From Campylorhamphus procurvoides (Eukaryota; Chordata; Aves; Passeriformes; Dendrocolaptidae): 64,000 bases of DNA. The notes beneath the pieces are model-generated. The model searched no databases. It was not told where the DNA came from and worked only from the letters and a program-made list of their open reading frames with translations. Each line of letters starts with the position of its first letter. The stretch's first letter is position 1. The DNA lies in assembly GCA_013396655.1 (NCBI GenBank), contig WBMV01000073.1, positions 1 through 64,000 on the forward strand, given 5' to 3'. The position numbers were made by a program, and so were the translations under genes. Shown here one piece after another: positions 33,497 through 48,400 of this stretch.

Positions 33497-36400
33497 CTAA
33501 GCAGGGAGACAAAAGAAGGACAGACATCGGCATCAGTGCAGCCACCACCCCCAGTCTGCAGGGATCCTGCTGCCCGTCTGACGGGCACGATGCACCTTCC
33601 AACAGGAAAAGGTGGACGAGTTCTGCTCCAGGTTGCTGCTCTCACTGAGGCTGGTGGGAGCCCCGGGACACTGGGCTGTTTCTGCTCATTTTGCAGGTAC
33701 ATTACATGCTCTGTTTAGTGACAGTGTGAGCGTATGAAGAACCAGTGAAATGTTTCCCCCACTGAGCTGCTTTTCTAACACTTCATTTTGCAGGCTTAGA
33801 ACAGAAATACTGCATCGAGAAGGAAGAGAAGCAAAGTTCTCTTCCCCTCCCCTTTCCCTGCAACTAAACTTCCTTCTGTTAGATGATGAAAGGAGACAGA
33901 GTGGAACAGGAATCAAAAAATATCATTGACAAAAGCTTCATTTCAATAAAAAAGCACTTATGTACAATCAGGCTGAAGCTGAATCACAGTGAGGATTCAG
34001 AGAGGAACCCCCAAGACAAACACACACACCAGGACACTTCGGGTCAGCCTCATACTGGTACAGCATACAAGTTCAATTTGTATTTTCCTGCACACATGAA
34101 GATGTCAGGCTACTCTGAACAACCTCCCTCTCCCTGAATTCCCTCTCTGTCTGCCCTTTAACTGGCTCTCTTGTCCGTGCCAATTTTCTGAGAACTGCCA
34201 TAGAAAAGTTTTACTGTGTGATTAGAGATGCCAAGTGTAACCTGGACAATCTAGACTGTCCATAGCATGTGGAATAGACAGGATTTTAGGACAATGTTAA
34301 AAAATATGGCCACTGGAAGTGCTTCAAATGCTCACTTAAATACCAGCCCTTTTCCTATCCAAAACCAAGGGACTACCAGAAACACAGGAGACATTGTTTT
34401 ACAGCCACTGCAGCAGGACAGGGATGACTGTGCAGCATCTGCTATCAGTGGGCACCTGCTGTGGATGTGAAGAACATGCAAAATAATCTGTGGTTTTTTT
34501 GTGCACAAAGAACTGTCAATTTTTTGACTTTTGCAAATGTCATAATTGAGTGACTTATCTTTATTTCAGTTACATGCAAGTGATGCTGTCCTGGGTTAGC
34601 TGTTAATTAGTCAGCTGTCATGGTTATTCTTCAAGCCATTTCTGAACTAAAATACACAGTAAAATGTTTGCTGCCTACCATAAGGCAACAAATGAATGTT
34701 TAATGGCAGTTTGCATCAGTTCTTAAAAGTGATACTAAGATACAGAAATCTTGATTCCTCTTCCCAAGGTGGAAGAGATACCAGTCCCCAAAACACAAAG
34801 TCATCTGCTACCTGATTTCTCACAAGGTCTTTTGAAGTTCTTTAGCACAGTCTGCTGAATAAGATCTCTCCTAGCTGCAGTTACAGGATCACGAATCCAC
34901 TTTAATAATCCAGGCACATGTGAAACACCACCTTTCTGCTAAAGGTATACAGTCTTTTGGCCTCTCCAATCAGGCAACTGTTCATTAGAAAGACAAAGCA
35001 CTTCCTCTGCAAAGATATACATTATTTATACACATTAATGCAACTTTACTAGGCAGCAGTTTAAGTTGATGCATGGCACCAGTTGCCTTTTCACACTAAT
35101 TTATTATGGAGCAGGTAATTATTCAACATTCCTCTTCCTCACAGTCCAGGGAATTGAGAAGTCAAATGAAAATGCAAAACAGAAGAAAATATTAATTCAA
35201 GTACTGAAAATATACACTTAGCAGCTACAGTGGAGCAAAGGGCTGTCAGCTCTCCCAGTGTACTCAGCACTGGACTGCTGAAAGACTACTGGAACAGATC
35301 TAAAACACCTTGCTCAAGGCTTAAACCAGCTATTAGATGTCAGGAATTGTGCTAGGGCTGCAGTCTTCATGGATGCCCTTTAAGCCTTCTCCACCATCTC
35401 CCAAAGTACTGGGTGCTGCTTAGAGCCAGAAACAAAGTGCCAGAGCTGGCAGAACAGAAGGCAGAGATGATACACAGCGATGGTTTCTCCAGACCAAGAA
35501 GGTGGCAGTAAGAAAATACTGCCCTGCTGCTGTTCTTGAACATGATGGAGCATCTTGGGACAGCCTCGGTGGATCCTGACACACAAAGCCTTCCTGCTGG
35601 CTGTGAGTGCTGCTTGCCAAGGGACACAAGGGCTTTGACAGTTCCCGGGACTGTGTTTGTCAGGACAGATGGCTAACAGTATGGAAGATGCTGGAGTACT
35701 GCTAAGTCTGGAGTGGGCAAAAGCCCCCAGATATATATTAATATGAGCAAACTGGAAGTGTGTTACCTGTGCAGACATGTGACGCAGAACAAAGTTATTA
35801 CATACGGAGCCTGATCACGGGTTAAACAGAACAGGGCTGGTGGGAGAAGGAAGGAGGCAGAGAGACCTGGTGGAGAAATCTGGCAGCACAGGAACATCCT
35901 GTGTGCAGTGCTGTGTGCTGGTGAGGATGAACTAACCCCAAAGTTTCCCCCTGGAATAATGGCAGCCCGGCTGTGAATGCCATGCTGCTCCTGAAGGAAG
36001 CGGAGAAGCCAAAGGGCAGCACTGGTAGGAGGTCCAGAATGTGACTGCTCAGCCCAGAGGAGCTGACAGCCCCCAGTGACTAATGAGAGCCACGTGCCCA
36101 CAAAGTGCAGAGGACACCCAGCCCTCTGCTCCTGCTGTGCTTCAGGCTGTGACAGCACGAGCCTGGGGACCCGGGATGGGAGATTACTCAGCTCGTCCTT
36201 TCACTCACACACACATCTTTAGAATAATAAACAAAAAAAAAAAAGAAAAGAGAGAACTGTTTCCAGTGTGATGGCCTCCATTTCACTTTGCTGCGTGGCA
36301 TTTCACTGTAAGCCAATGCCACAGACAGACTTTCGGCAGAAATGAAGTTTCAGACTCCAGTATCTCTGTCTCTGCAGTGCTACACTCCTGGGACACTGAC

Positions 36401-39400
36401 ATTATTCTCTTAGTGAAACGCCAGGAGCAAAATAAGACAAGAAGGACAAGGACAGCATCTCATGACAGACGGTGACTCGGGGTAAAGTCTCAGTGCTGAG
36501 CAGCTGCAATTAGAGCTGGTTTTAGCCACGGGCTCAGTCCCACTCCTCTCCTCATTTCTCAGCAATTCCTCTGCTGTAAGAAGTCTGAGTGTCTCTGTAA
36601 AAGCTATCTATTTTTGTCCACACTGATCAAATACCTAAGACAAACTTTTAAAGGAAGGAATATCATTTCAGATGTAAAGACTGATAGAAAATACTTGTTC
36701 TAAGGTTGGTGCAACACATCTATCAAAATGGAGAGGAGGCAGAACAGTGAAACTGTTCCAGCAAGGTTGTACGTGCAGAAAGCTGATTTTTAACCATTTG
36801 ATTAACAGTTGTATTTTTACACAAGGTTTTGAAAATGATCCTAACTCTGTAACTTCTGCCCAGCTGAAGACAAATGTCAGAGGTGCAAGTGTTCACCTGA
36901 AAGCCTCTCGCCCACGCCTGTGCTGTTGTTCTTCAGACACCACTGACAGCAACATCTTGTTTTAATATGCTGATGATTTCTCCTGTATAATTCAGGACAT
37001 ACATAATTACATCCTTTGGAAGGATATAACCTGCAGCCTTCCCATGCAGACACAGTAATGATGGGCAAATCAGGAACATACCATTTGAAATACAGTTTCC
37101 TCCTCAAGGAGAAGATTTGTAAGCTATTCATGACATTCCTTTGTCAGCATTTCAGACAGATTTGCAGACAACTACCCCACTGAATAATGTTCAACTCAGC
37201 AAACTGCTTCTGAGTTGCCATCCTTTCAAATCATCATTTTAATAACAGGAAAAAAAAACCCCAAACACTTGCACTTCTTACAGTCAGGTAAAATGTCACC
37301 GCAACATGATATTCTGCTGAATGTAAATGAATCTAAGCAGCAAAAGGAGCATAAATAAAAGCTCTCTACAGACATGCTAGACACAGCCACGGTTCAATAT
37401 TCAAGGGCACCATGGTCTGAACTTTATACCTACACTGTTCTGGCCTAAGCAGGAGGCAGTCTAAAACCCTGCCACAGTATTTTTAAACAGACTTCTGTTC
37501 CACAAAAAACAAAAAAATCTGTTGTAAAACACAAAGCCTGGAGAATTAACTCGGCCCCTGCCTTCTCCCCATGATAAAAAACCCAAAACCCCAAACAGTA
37601 AAAACTTTTTGAATTAAAAACTGATGCAAAAGGTTTATCACAGTTCTCTTGGTACCCGTGGTCTTTACACTGAAGAGCACCCATGCTGGTTTGCCTACAG
37701 CAAAGTCTGTAGCTTGACCAGTCTGGGACTTGGCACATTCCTCTGGTCCCTCAGCAGCCCTTCAGCAGCACAAGGTCACCACTGCCTGGACCAGGCTGCA
37801 CTACTGACATAAATATGGTCATCCAGTAACCCCTGAGTCACTTGAGCTATCATTCTTATTCGCTCCTCTAGCAAAAACACTGCCAGCAAAATCCTCTTGC
37901 TGCATGAATTATGAGCATCAAACAGAAAGGAGCTGTTTCCCAGCAGCTTTCACACATTTCTCCCCCAACAAAGAGTTTCAGCAAAGCTCTAGCTCACTGA
38001 CTGCACAGGAATCAAAAAATATTATCTTAGGGCAAATGGAAGACATGTTCCTTCTGAAACTTCCTTTTTACTTGCTGACACTGAACCTGAACCCTGTATT
38101 TAGCACAAAGCCTTTTCCTTGAATGTTGTCGATGTTTCAGCCTATCTGGGCTTTGCTTTTAGATACCATCTTTGAAGTCCTGAAGCCTGTGCCAAACATG
38201 AACCCTCCATCCCCAGGGAGGGGATGCAGTTGTTCTATCACAATTTTTCAAACATGAGATGCACCCTGACTTCTGGAACAAAACTGGGATATGTATGATA
38301 CTGACAAGATGAGGTTACATTCGTCATGGTGAAAGTATCTGAACAGCTTTACAGAAGGAAGATATTTTCAAGCCTTGGTACTATAGCCAGTCCTAGGAAT
38401 AAAATTAGGAAGTTGTTCTCTCCTTCCTCAGCCCTCTAGTCATATCCCTCTACCATAATTTCTCTGAGTTTGAACACTTGTCTTCCACATGCTCAGAGTA
38501 TTTTCTGAATATCCTCCCACTGTTACCACCAAGAGCCTGTGGCTTTTTAGAAAGGAAATACCCAGCTGCAGCAATCGCTCTCTCTGCCTTTCACCCAGAT
38601 ATTCCAGGTGGCATTTACTGCTCAACATAACTTGATGTCAAACTTTTAAGTTTTAAATAGCCTTTAGAAAAACTGGCTTTAGCAATTATCACTTCATCGG
38701 GGCAGTGGGAGTTTGAAGACTAAAATACAGAAGTAATAAAATTGCAGCTTCCCACGCTACACAGGGAAATAAATTCTTAGTAGAAAAGATATGAGCTAGA
38801 TGGGAACTAAAGAAAAAACAAATTAATTGTCTATTTAGCAGAGCTTTCATTGTTATAGCTTCCTTTTGTGCCTAGCTTTATGCTGATATCTACCAGTTCT
38901 TGACTGCATACCCAGTGATGAAAGTCCCCCAAAGAAACTCATCAATCATATCAGTAGGGAGCACAACTCATCATTTACTTGGGTGTATTTGGACAGCAAA
39001 ACTCTAAACATGGCTTGAGAAGGGGTTTTATCCAAATCGAGATATCCAAGCTATGCTAAACATTAAATGCCAAAGAGGAATCTGCTGTTAGAGATAATGA
39101 CAAATATTTCCACTGTAATATAGTAACAACAGACTACTTTGGAAAAACAAAACCAGAACAACCAACTGGGACTACAACTGAATGGAAGCCTCTCACAGGA
39201 GGCTGTTGGTGACCACACTTGACAGCAGAAGTGGCTACATATCAGAGACAAGTACAAAACAATTCCTCCATGTAGTCTATTAACTGTTCAGATGTCCTTT
39301 GGAAAGGGAGGCTCTTCACAGAAGAGACTAATTGAACTCTTATTTCCCTTGACCTTGGGTATCAGCAATGCTATCAAGATGCTTCCCTTCTGATAAAACC

Positions 39401-42400
39401 AAGGGCACACTTGTACTCCCTTCTCCATGATCCTGTACATCGGTTTGTATCCACCTCAACTTCTGAGCTTTTCTTCTGTCACCTCCTCTAGCAGAGTTTT
39501 ATTTTTGGGAGGTGATCAACAATTGGGTGCCACTTGCCATGACTATTTGTAGCAACAGAGCAGAGCCCAGGCTGCAGCACATGGCAGTGCATTGGTGGTG
39601 CAGAGGACCACGAGCTAGGGAGAGGTGTCAGATCTCCAGGACTCATGAATGTGAGCTCTGACAGGAGTAAGAGCTGAGATTATTCTGGAATTAGCTTTCT
39701 GTAACTTGAAAGACTGGTTAAGCACAGTATCAATTAAACTCTCGTATCAAGTATACTCTGAGGGAACAGATTACTCAATAGTACTATGCACTTTTTTTAA
39801 ACCAGCAAAAAAAGTATTCAATTTCTCTGGCCAAAATTAAATGTAGAAGGTGATTTCTCATGCTAGTCAGACTTTAGGGCTTGAGGATGGTGATATAAAT
39901 TGGTGTTGGAATAACATGCCATTTTTTTCCATAGCATTTTTCCTGAAATGCTGCCTCAATACCACTTGGCATATGTTCAATCACTGAGCTAAAAATTAAG
40001 TGCCTTGTTCTCATTTATGTTTCTAGCATAAGGAAGCCTTGATGTAAGGTATGAGCAGGCATTAACTATCTATTCACTTTAAGCTGTCAAATGCAAAGAA
40101 CATAAGGACCTAAGAACCTACAGGCTCTTTCTGCCCACTTTTCCTCATGCCTGTCAGGTCCCTACAACTTCACAGATCTGTCAAGCAGTCATTCTACAGA
40201 GGGGCTGCAGTAAATCAGAATAAGCCCCTGTGCCTACACAAATACTAATTATCTTGATTTCCCCCCCTTTTAGCATTAGCATGTCAGTGAAGTTTCTGTT
40301 ATGAAAGCAGAGGATGAAATGCACTCACTGTGGGATTTCATGCAAGATTCAAAATACAGATATTAATCTTTCAAAGGATTTGAAAAATAAGTCTCAGCAG
40401 CACAAGCTTCTGCTTTTAATGCATCTTAATTATTTAGGCATTGTACTAGCAAAACACATCATGGGCTGCAGCATCCAGCACAAGTCAAAATAGCACTACA
40501 GCTGGAAACTCCCAAAGAAAAAGAACAGGATCTGCACATCTGGACACAGTGGTTTCAGGCCACCTCATATGAACAGCAGGTGGCTTTCCACAAAGAAATG
40601 ACACCTACTTTTCAATCAGATCATTCTAGAGGTCAAGTCAGCTTAAGTCAGTGCAAGTCAAGCAGCTGAAACAGTTAAATATTTAAGTGCAATCCCAGCA
40701 TTGCTTTTTGTGGAAGAAAAGAAGGACACTGTCTCACACTGAGCATTTGATCCCTGGCCAAACTGAAAAATGTATTTTAATAGAGTTATATCACAAGAGA
40801 CCCAGGGCTTCTCACATGAGGTGTTTCTCTAGCTCTACCTTACTTGTGGAGTTTTACAGCTACCCAAAGTAAAAGATCTTACTGTTACGAAATTGGTAAG
40901 GATTCCAGTTAATTTTCCCTGTAGCTCTGCTTATTTGATTAAAATCAAGGTGCATGACACCAAACCATTGTATTTGTACCATCCCTACAGAATTACTGGA
41001 GGGTCATGTGTGCCATTCTCCTTCCAGCCCTTTTCCCTGGCAGTCACAGTGGGAAGATCATGTCTGAACTTCCCTCTGTCCTGCATCTGCTCTTCTCTAG
41101 CAAGAACTGTCATGGTTTTACTACTCCACTATCTCTTATTTCAGGCTAGACTTAGACCCATAATGTTTGGTCCTGCTGGTTTAGCAAGGACCAAATTTGA
41201 GCAGCAAATTCCTGAGGCTGCTCTGGAAGAGACACTTGGGACACACAGCTGCTCCTTCACCAAGGAAGAGGCATCTTTGCTGTCTCACTCTCCCTACAGT
41301 TTGGAGGTTTCCCCCCATTCCTTGAAACCAGAAGCTTTGCTGTTAGCAAAGTATCAGAGAATTCCCAATTTTGGAGGATTACAGCAAAGATCCAGCTCTC
41401 CCTGGCTACCCAGACAGAACCATGCAGTGATTATGCAGAGTGATTACCAGGGAACAGGGATTGTAGAACTGTGGGAACACCATAGCCTGCATCCCTGGGC
41501 TGCTCTTAGCCAAGAATTGCACTTCAGTAATTCTTACTGCAATCCTTAAAAAGCTCAAGAAAGTTTTGGTGTCACAGCCAGCACAACCATAGAAATGCTG
41601 CAGGCTGTTATTACCCTCAGAATTGTGCTGAAGAAAACCCATCCAAAGCTCTACTCATTGAGATGAGTGGTGAGTGGTCATTAAAAAAATAGAGCTTTCT
41701 TATAAAAAAGACCAATTCATTTTAATCTTCTAAGGTCCAGGATTAAAATTCCTTTTTTCAGCCTTGGTGTCAATTATGAGTATGAATAACGCCATTCACT
41801 TCCAAAATCATTCCAAGTATTGTACACACTTAATCTAAACAAAGGGAATGACAAATTGTATCAGTGCTGTTCTGCAGCACTGAACTTCAAGAAGTCCATA
41901 CCTTAAAACCCTTTAGGAACTTAGAAAGTGGCTGACTACTCCTGTAACCACAAGGATAAATTATCTCACTGCTGCTTTTTCTTCAGCAACTGAGTTACAA
42001 ACCAAGCTAAAAGGTCAGCTTGTCTGGACAAGCAAGAAAAAAAAAGAAGAGAAAAAAAGAGCATCACTTGCTTTTAAAAAGCACTTGCTTGCCAGAGGTT
42101 TGATTAAGGAAAAACACAGCAGAGGTTTTTTTCCTTCTCTAAGTGATTATGCTTTAATTTTCTTAAGTAAGAGGACCAAAATACCTCTGAACATGCTAAA
42201 ATAAATCATGTCACTGGGCTTTGAGGATCTGGCTAGCTGCACAACTCAACTGTAAAGTACACAGCTGACTAGTGTGGGGTTTTTCTCTTTTTTTTTTTGA
42301 AGAAAAGCAATCTGTCAGAAAATGCTGATTCCTTTAAACCAAATACATTTTTTTACAACTCTGAGAGGTTTAGCTGAGTTCTGCCAGGAAGGGTACATGT

Positions 42401-45400
42401 GCCTGTGATGGAGCTTCCTTCCAATCCCACATACCCTTCTCTGCTCTCTCCCCAGCTCCTAAGGGCTCTACTCCCTGAAGGATTAACAATAAATTTCTTT
42501 ATTCAGGATCACTTATCATGAATAAAGCAGAACAACTGAACAAGTAAAAATACCTGAACTAAGAGTGTTTCATTCATACAGTATTGCTCAGTATGAAACA
42601 TAAATGCAACTGAAATGGTATCCAATTAATTAACACTCAATCAGCACATGTATACGGCCTTCATTAATGATGTGGAGTGAGAAGATTTCTACTGGTGTAT
42701 CAGCATCATTAACATATCAGAGGACCTCACACACTCAAATCTGCAACGCAAAGTGAAGGCTTAAAACACAGTTTCAATTTCAAAGGCTTAAGTCTACATC
42801 ATCCATGGCAAGTAGCCATTATAGTTTTAAATAACTTGGGCCTGTTTATATTAACACTTAAGAGTACTAAACATTATTCAACAGATGTTTTTAATTTGAG
42901 TCTTAGTCTCTCATTTTATTTCTGCCTCCAGAAGAGCTGCTAAAGGGGATTTATTTCCAGGAAGACCCCACCAGTTCCCTACCTTGTGTACCCAAAGTGA
43001 GGCTGATCATAAAACCTTAGTCCAATCCTCCTTTGCCTCCCCTCCTTCACTGAGGGAAAGGAAGCAACAGCTGCAATTTGAAGGCAAAGAAGACCAGAGA
43101 GAGAATTAAAAGCTTTCTGAGGAAAGACTGAATTAAAGAGATTTCCAGGGCATTCTGAAAAAATTAATAGCTGCATGCCCATGCAGTTGTCTTTAAAACC
43201 AGGAGCACATGTTTAATATTTCAGAGACAAAGATTTTTTAGGGACAATCCCCCAGTGAACCATCTCCATAAAATCCATGTTGTATGAACCTGCACACTTT
43301 GCTATGAAAGGTTTCCCCAGCTGTTCACTGTGACTTGGGCATCCATTTATAACAATCCTGCAGGATGGCAAGACACAAGAAGGAATCAAACAGTTTTGGA
43401 GTGATATTCCTTTCAGGCTGTACCAGTTCATATGTATTAAGCTGCTCTTTCTCCCTCTTCTTGAAGGTCAAAGTTTTGGTTCCAAATGACAGAATATTTT
43501 GGGTTGGAAGGGATTTTAAAAACCACCTTGTTCCAGCCCCCTGCAAGGCAGGGACACCTTCCACCAGCCCAGGTTGCTCCAAACCCATCCAACCTGGCCT
43601 TCAACACTCCCAGGGATGGAGCAGCCACAGCTTCTCTGGTCAACCTGTGCCAGAGCCTGCCCACCCTCACAGGGAAGGATTTCTTCCTAATATTTAATCT
43701 AAACCTACCCTTTTTCAGTTTAAAGCCCTCTGGAAAGTTTTCACAGAGCCCTGATGGAGACTTTATCCTGAGGCTCTTCACTTGTGGTCCAGAAGCTCCA
43801 TCTCCCAAGAGGCAATCCAGAGCAGCTATAATAGACTCCTCAAGCAAAGAGTCTCCAAAAGGAGCCTTTTTTGCTACAGATGAGAAAAGCCTGGACAAGC
43901 TTGTCTTTTTAAGCTACATTACCCTTTAAAAACATTTGTACTGACAGATGAGTTGGAAGAAGATTTTAGAAGCATTTCAAATAGATCTTGTTTGAGCAGG
44001 AGTGTTCTTTCTTTAAGGGAGATACTGTGCCAAGAACACATCCAGCCTTGAAAACAGATCTCAAGGCATAACAAGGCTCAAACAGGTTTTCTGAAGAATA
44101 CAGTATGCTCAGAGATTATTTTTCCAGCATCACACCTTCAATTATTAATTTATCTTCTCTTTCTCCCAAAGCAGAAATGCACGTTGCAGCCTGACCTTAA
44201 ACATACAGCACTAGTGGAACAAATTCAATGATCACAGACCCTGGATGAAGTTCTGTTACTTAGTTCCTCCACAAAACTTTCAGTCAATGTCTCAGCTGAT
44301 TAAATTCTGCAGTAGGAAAGGGGCCCCAAAGATCATCCAGGATGCTGAGTTTACAATTCTGAATACTCTGATATAGTCGATTTCATGTTACATTATTTCA
44401 GCCTCCATTAAGGGCTATGACCTAAGCAATTCAACACAAACAACAGCAACTCATTTTACTTCCCACTCACTGTAAGTTTCATCTGAAAGCCTCATGTCAC
44501 AGAAGGCCTGCTAGATACAAAAATATAGCAAAAAATGAAAATTTGACAGCAAGTTGTGGCAGTAAGTGCTTTGCAATCAATGTCAGTTTGCACCAAAGTG
44601 AAAGCAGGTGGTGAGCAATGACCCTGTTACCAAATGGAAGAGAGCAGGAAATCTATTCTCTTCCCCAGCAGATACAAAAGTCACGTCACTGAACAACCTT
44701 TTTCAATTTGAAATATTGCTAACAAATTTTAAAACCAAACGCGGTATCTTCTGGGGTTTGTTGTTGTTATGAAGGGAGTTTGGAAAGGTTTATAAAACAA
44801 GGAGTTTACTGTAATCCACACTGGTGGTTTGGTGCAGCCATGAATCTGATGAGGTTTGCAGTCAGGCTCAGTGTCTTCCTCATGCAAATGTCACAGAAGA
44901 TTCAAGACCACTTAACAAACAATAGAAGAGATAAGCAAGCTGTTCCTGGGCTTATTTTTAAAATGACTGTATGTTTGACTACAAGGTGACAAAATGAACC
45001 ATTTGTCCTTAATAAAGATGTCATAAGTTAAAAGTATTTGCTAGGAAGAACATACTAAATATGCTGAAAAGGTAATGTTTAAAAGAGACACAAACAATTA
45101 ACAGAGCTTTAAAAACTCTTGGCAGATGGTTGAAGGAAAAAAAGGAAATCCATTCAAGGGACATCAATGTTATGAATCAAGACAGGTGACATTTAAAACC
45201 AATGAATAAAACATCACAAAAACCTGTCTCTTTTCATAAATCATACTTCACAGTGGAATTACATCTAGATAGTACACTTCAAGATCTTTCTCAATAAACA
45301 GAGGAGATACCATGGGGGTATAACTCAGGTTTGAAACTTAATAGTTGTCTATCTTGGACTGCCTTCAGTTGTCAGAAAAAGTATTTTTATTTGAGTCTGT

Positions 45401-48400
45401 TTCCCTCCCACCAATAAAAAAAAAAGAACTTATAGCCTTAATGCTCTCCCACCAAAAGAAACCTTTATTTTAGATTCAGCACAGCAGAAACAATTATCTC
45501 AAGTTTACTTGCTTCCCAACTAGGAATCTCCCCTACTTCCATAGGGCCTGACAGGGATATCTATCAGCCACCCCAGATCTGCCTTTATCTCTCAAACTGA
45601 TAAATGCCCCAGAGCAAATAAGTTCACTTTACGTTCACAGTAAGACTATTGGAAGAAATCAGTGCCTGAGAAGTAATTTTTATTCCAGCCACCACTGGGA
45701 AAAAGGAGAGTTCATGATAGATGAAGGGCAGAAACATTTGGACAGAGAAATCCCTTAAGATTCACTCAAAGTGTTTGTTTTAGTCTTGGAAAAATGTTAC
45801 TGAAAAAAAGCTCTACTTTAACCAAACCTTTTTTTTTTTATTTCTATGCAAAACTATACCTATTCAAATGAATTTTTGGAACAATCAGTCTTCATTCATC
45901 ACACAAGGGTCAGCTAAACTCGCTCTCTTAGAAAACAGAGAATGTATGGCAAGTTTCATAATAATTGAATAGAAGCCTCACGATTATTTGATTTTCAGCA
46001 ATGCCATTTAAATGACCTACAAATGAGCACACTCTAAGAAAGCTTTTTTTGCTCCTGTCCTAGCAGACAGACTTTCTGGAGTCTTAGTAACCAGCTCGAA
46101 TCATTCACTTGAGTAATCTGGATGGGAGAAGGGAGGAACAGAAAGATTAGTGTGGAGGTCTGCATCTGACACCTTTACCAAGCTGCTTAAAGCGGGAAGT
46201 AAAAAGAAGATAAACCTCAGAGGATCAGAGCAGAGCCAGGAAACACTATAAAATGATAAACTATAAAAAGTCACACACCAGCAGCTCATCTATATAATGC
46301 AAGTACTTCTAGCATCTGCCTTATCCCTGTATTCTCAGCATGCCTTCTTCCCACTCCCAGCAAAGACCCGAAGACCAATTCCAACAAAATGAGAGCCAAT
46401 TATTCAGTCTGCCATCGCTTTCAAAGCCAGCAACTGTGCAGAAAATACTCTCAAGTTTTTAATCGATTGAACTTTTAGAAGGACAAAAGGTAGTAAAGCT
46501 ATAAAGCATCAATATTAGATTGCTAATAAATGCTATCCAAATGGATGTTCAAAGAAACTGAAGACATTGAATGTTCCAGGTACTGGCAGACAACAAGCTG
46601 TTCACAAGACAAATGACACCTTCACAGACAGAATACAATAAATTAGAGACTCTGGTCATTGTAAAGCAGAACGTGTTTACTGTTATCGATAAGCAATAAA
46701 TCACCTGCCCTCTAACAGTTCCTCCCTATAAATAACTTCCAGTGAAAGAAACAGATGGTTCCAGTATGCAGCCATTCTTCAGCACAGCCCTGAGCAGGCA
46801 GGAGGAATGTGCTGTGCTGAGGGATGACCAATTTTAACTGCAGTTGTTCTGGGGTGGTGGAAGGGGACAGTGGGGCAATGAGAGCGACAGAACACTGCAC
46901 CTGAGTTCCAGCTGCTGGTTCATGCCAGGCTGGGCAGCACATGGTGCTGCAGTGGGTATTGTCCCTGCACATCCCTCTTTTGGACTCCAGCCCACAGGAT
47001 CCTTCCTGCCTGACATGCATAAGCAGACTCAGATTTGCAGGGAGGGTCAGGCTGATGCACCCCCAGCCTCAAAATTACAGCATGATCCTAAGGCTTTGAT
47101 ATCCTAATGCCTTGCTTTGATAGAATTTAGCTTTCTATAAACTCTTCAACAACTTTCCAATGCAATGTTTCAAACTACTAAGTAAAAGCACAGAAATCAG
47201 GATGTGAATAATATACAGAATATCCCAGGAGAGAGCAGCATAATGAAATGTTGCCTCAAGTAAACAGAAAAATTTATTTTTCTTTATTACTTTAAGAAAA
47301 AGAACTATACCTTCACTCAGGGAAGAGGTTTCATTTACATTATATTTGTAAAAAGGAAAAAAATCTAAGGAGATGCTGCTAAAAGCTCTGGCTAGAAGCT
47401 GCTGAGACAGATATACACAAAAAATAAATGGTTTCTCATCAAGTAATTATTTAAAGGAGGCTGCAGTTGCAATACCAGCTCTTGCAGTGCAGACAATTTA
47501 AGAACTCCAAAAGATGCAAATATACTTTTAGAAACTGGACTTCATTAAAATATAAGTGTTTTCATGATGTTTCGCTTTGCTTTGTCTCTTATCTGAACAA
47601 ACTGCAATTGCAAGTGTGAAATATCTTTCTGTTGCCCACTGGCCCAGTGAACCATCATCCAGCTCCCACAGCTTCCAATTCCAAGGAAGACTGGGTAGGA
47701 CTCGGTCCAAGCAAACAAAACCAGTGACCACAGCAAGTGGCCTGCAGATGCTTCTGAAACTAAGATACATCATCTCAAAACCAGTCAATTTTAAGGAGCA
47801 CATTCCATGGAGAAGTCAGGTACTGACAGCAAGCTGTGGCCTGACTGACTGGGAAGCAAGAGGACACACAACTGGTTACTGGAAGGAGATCTCAGGCTGG
47901 GGCAAGAGCTGGGTTTGACCCCACAACTCCTGCAACTCAGGAAAGCCTCTTCTCTGCCTATCTCTGCTGGGCATATGGTGAGGTGGAGACCAGAACTGTT
48001 GCTTGTACATGGGGGTTCTGGCTGTGCAGCCCTGACAAAAGTGACAGCTGATCAGCACTTGCATTCTCATTCCTCCCCCCAGTTAGAAGCAATTAACACC
48101 TCCTGCTAATCCTTCCTTTGCCCTGGAAAAATTTCAGAAGGCACAGTTCTATTGCTTGCAGGACAGTCTTTCCCAGCAGTAGAGAAACAGATGACAGTGT
48201 GCATTAAAAAGTGATAAAGTCTGTTTTGGAACCAAGGGAAATCACAGCAATCTTTCCTGTCCAAAGAAATTCCCATCAGCAGGCAGCGAGACACTGCTCA
48301 AAAGCATCTCAGATGATTAGCTAGGGCAGGGAATGGCACTCACAGCATGGAAACACAAGAGCTGGGACACAGGTTCCCACTGCAGCAGGGTGACACTGAA

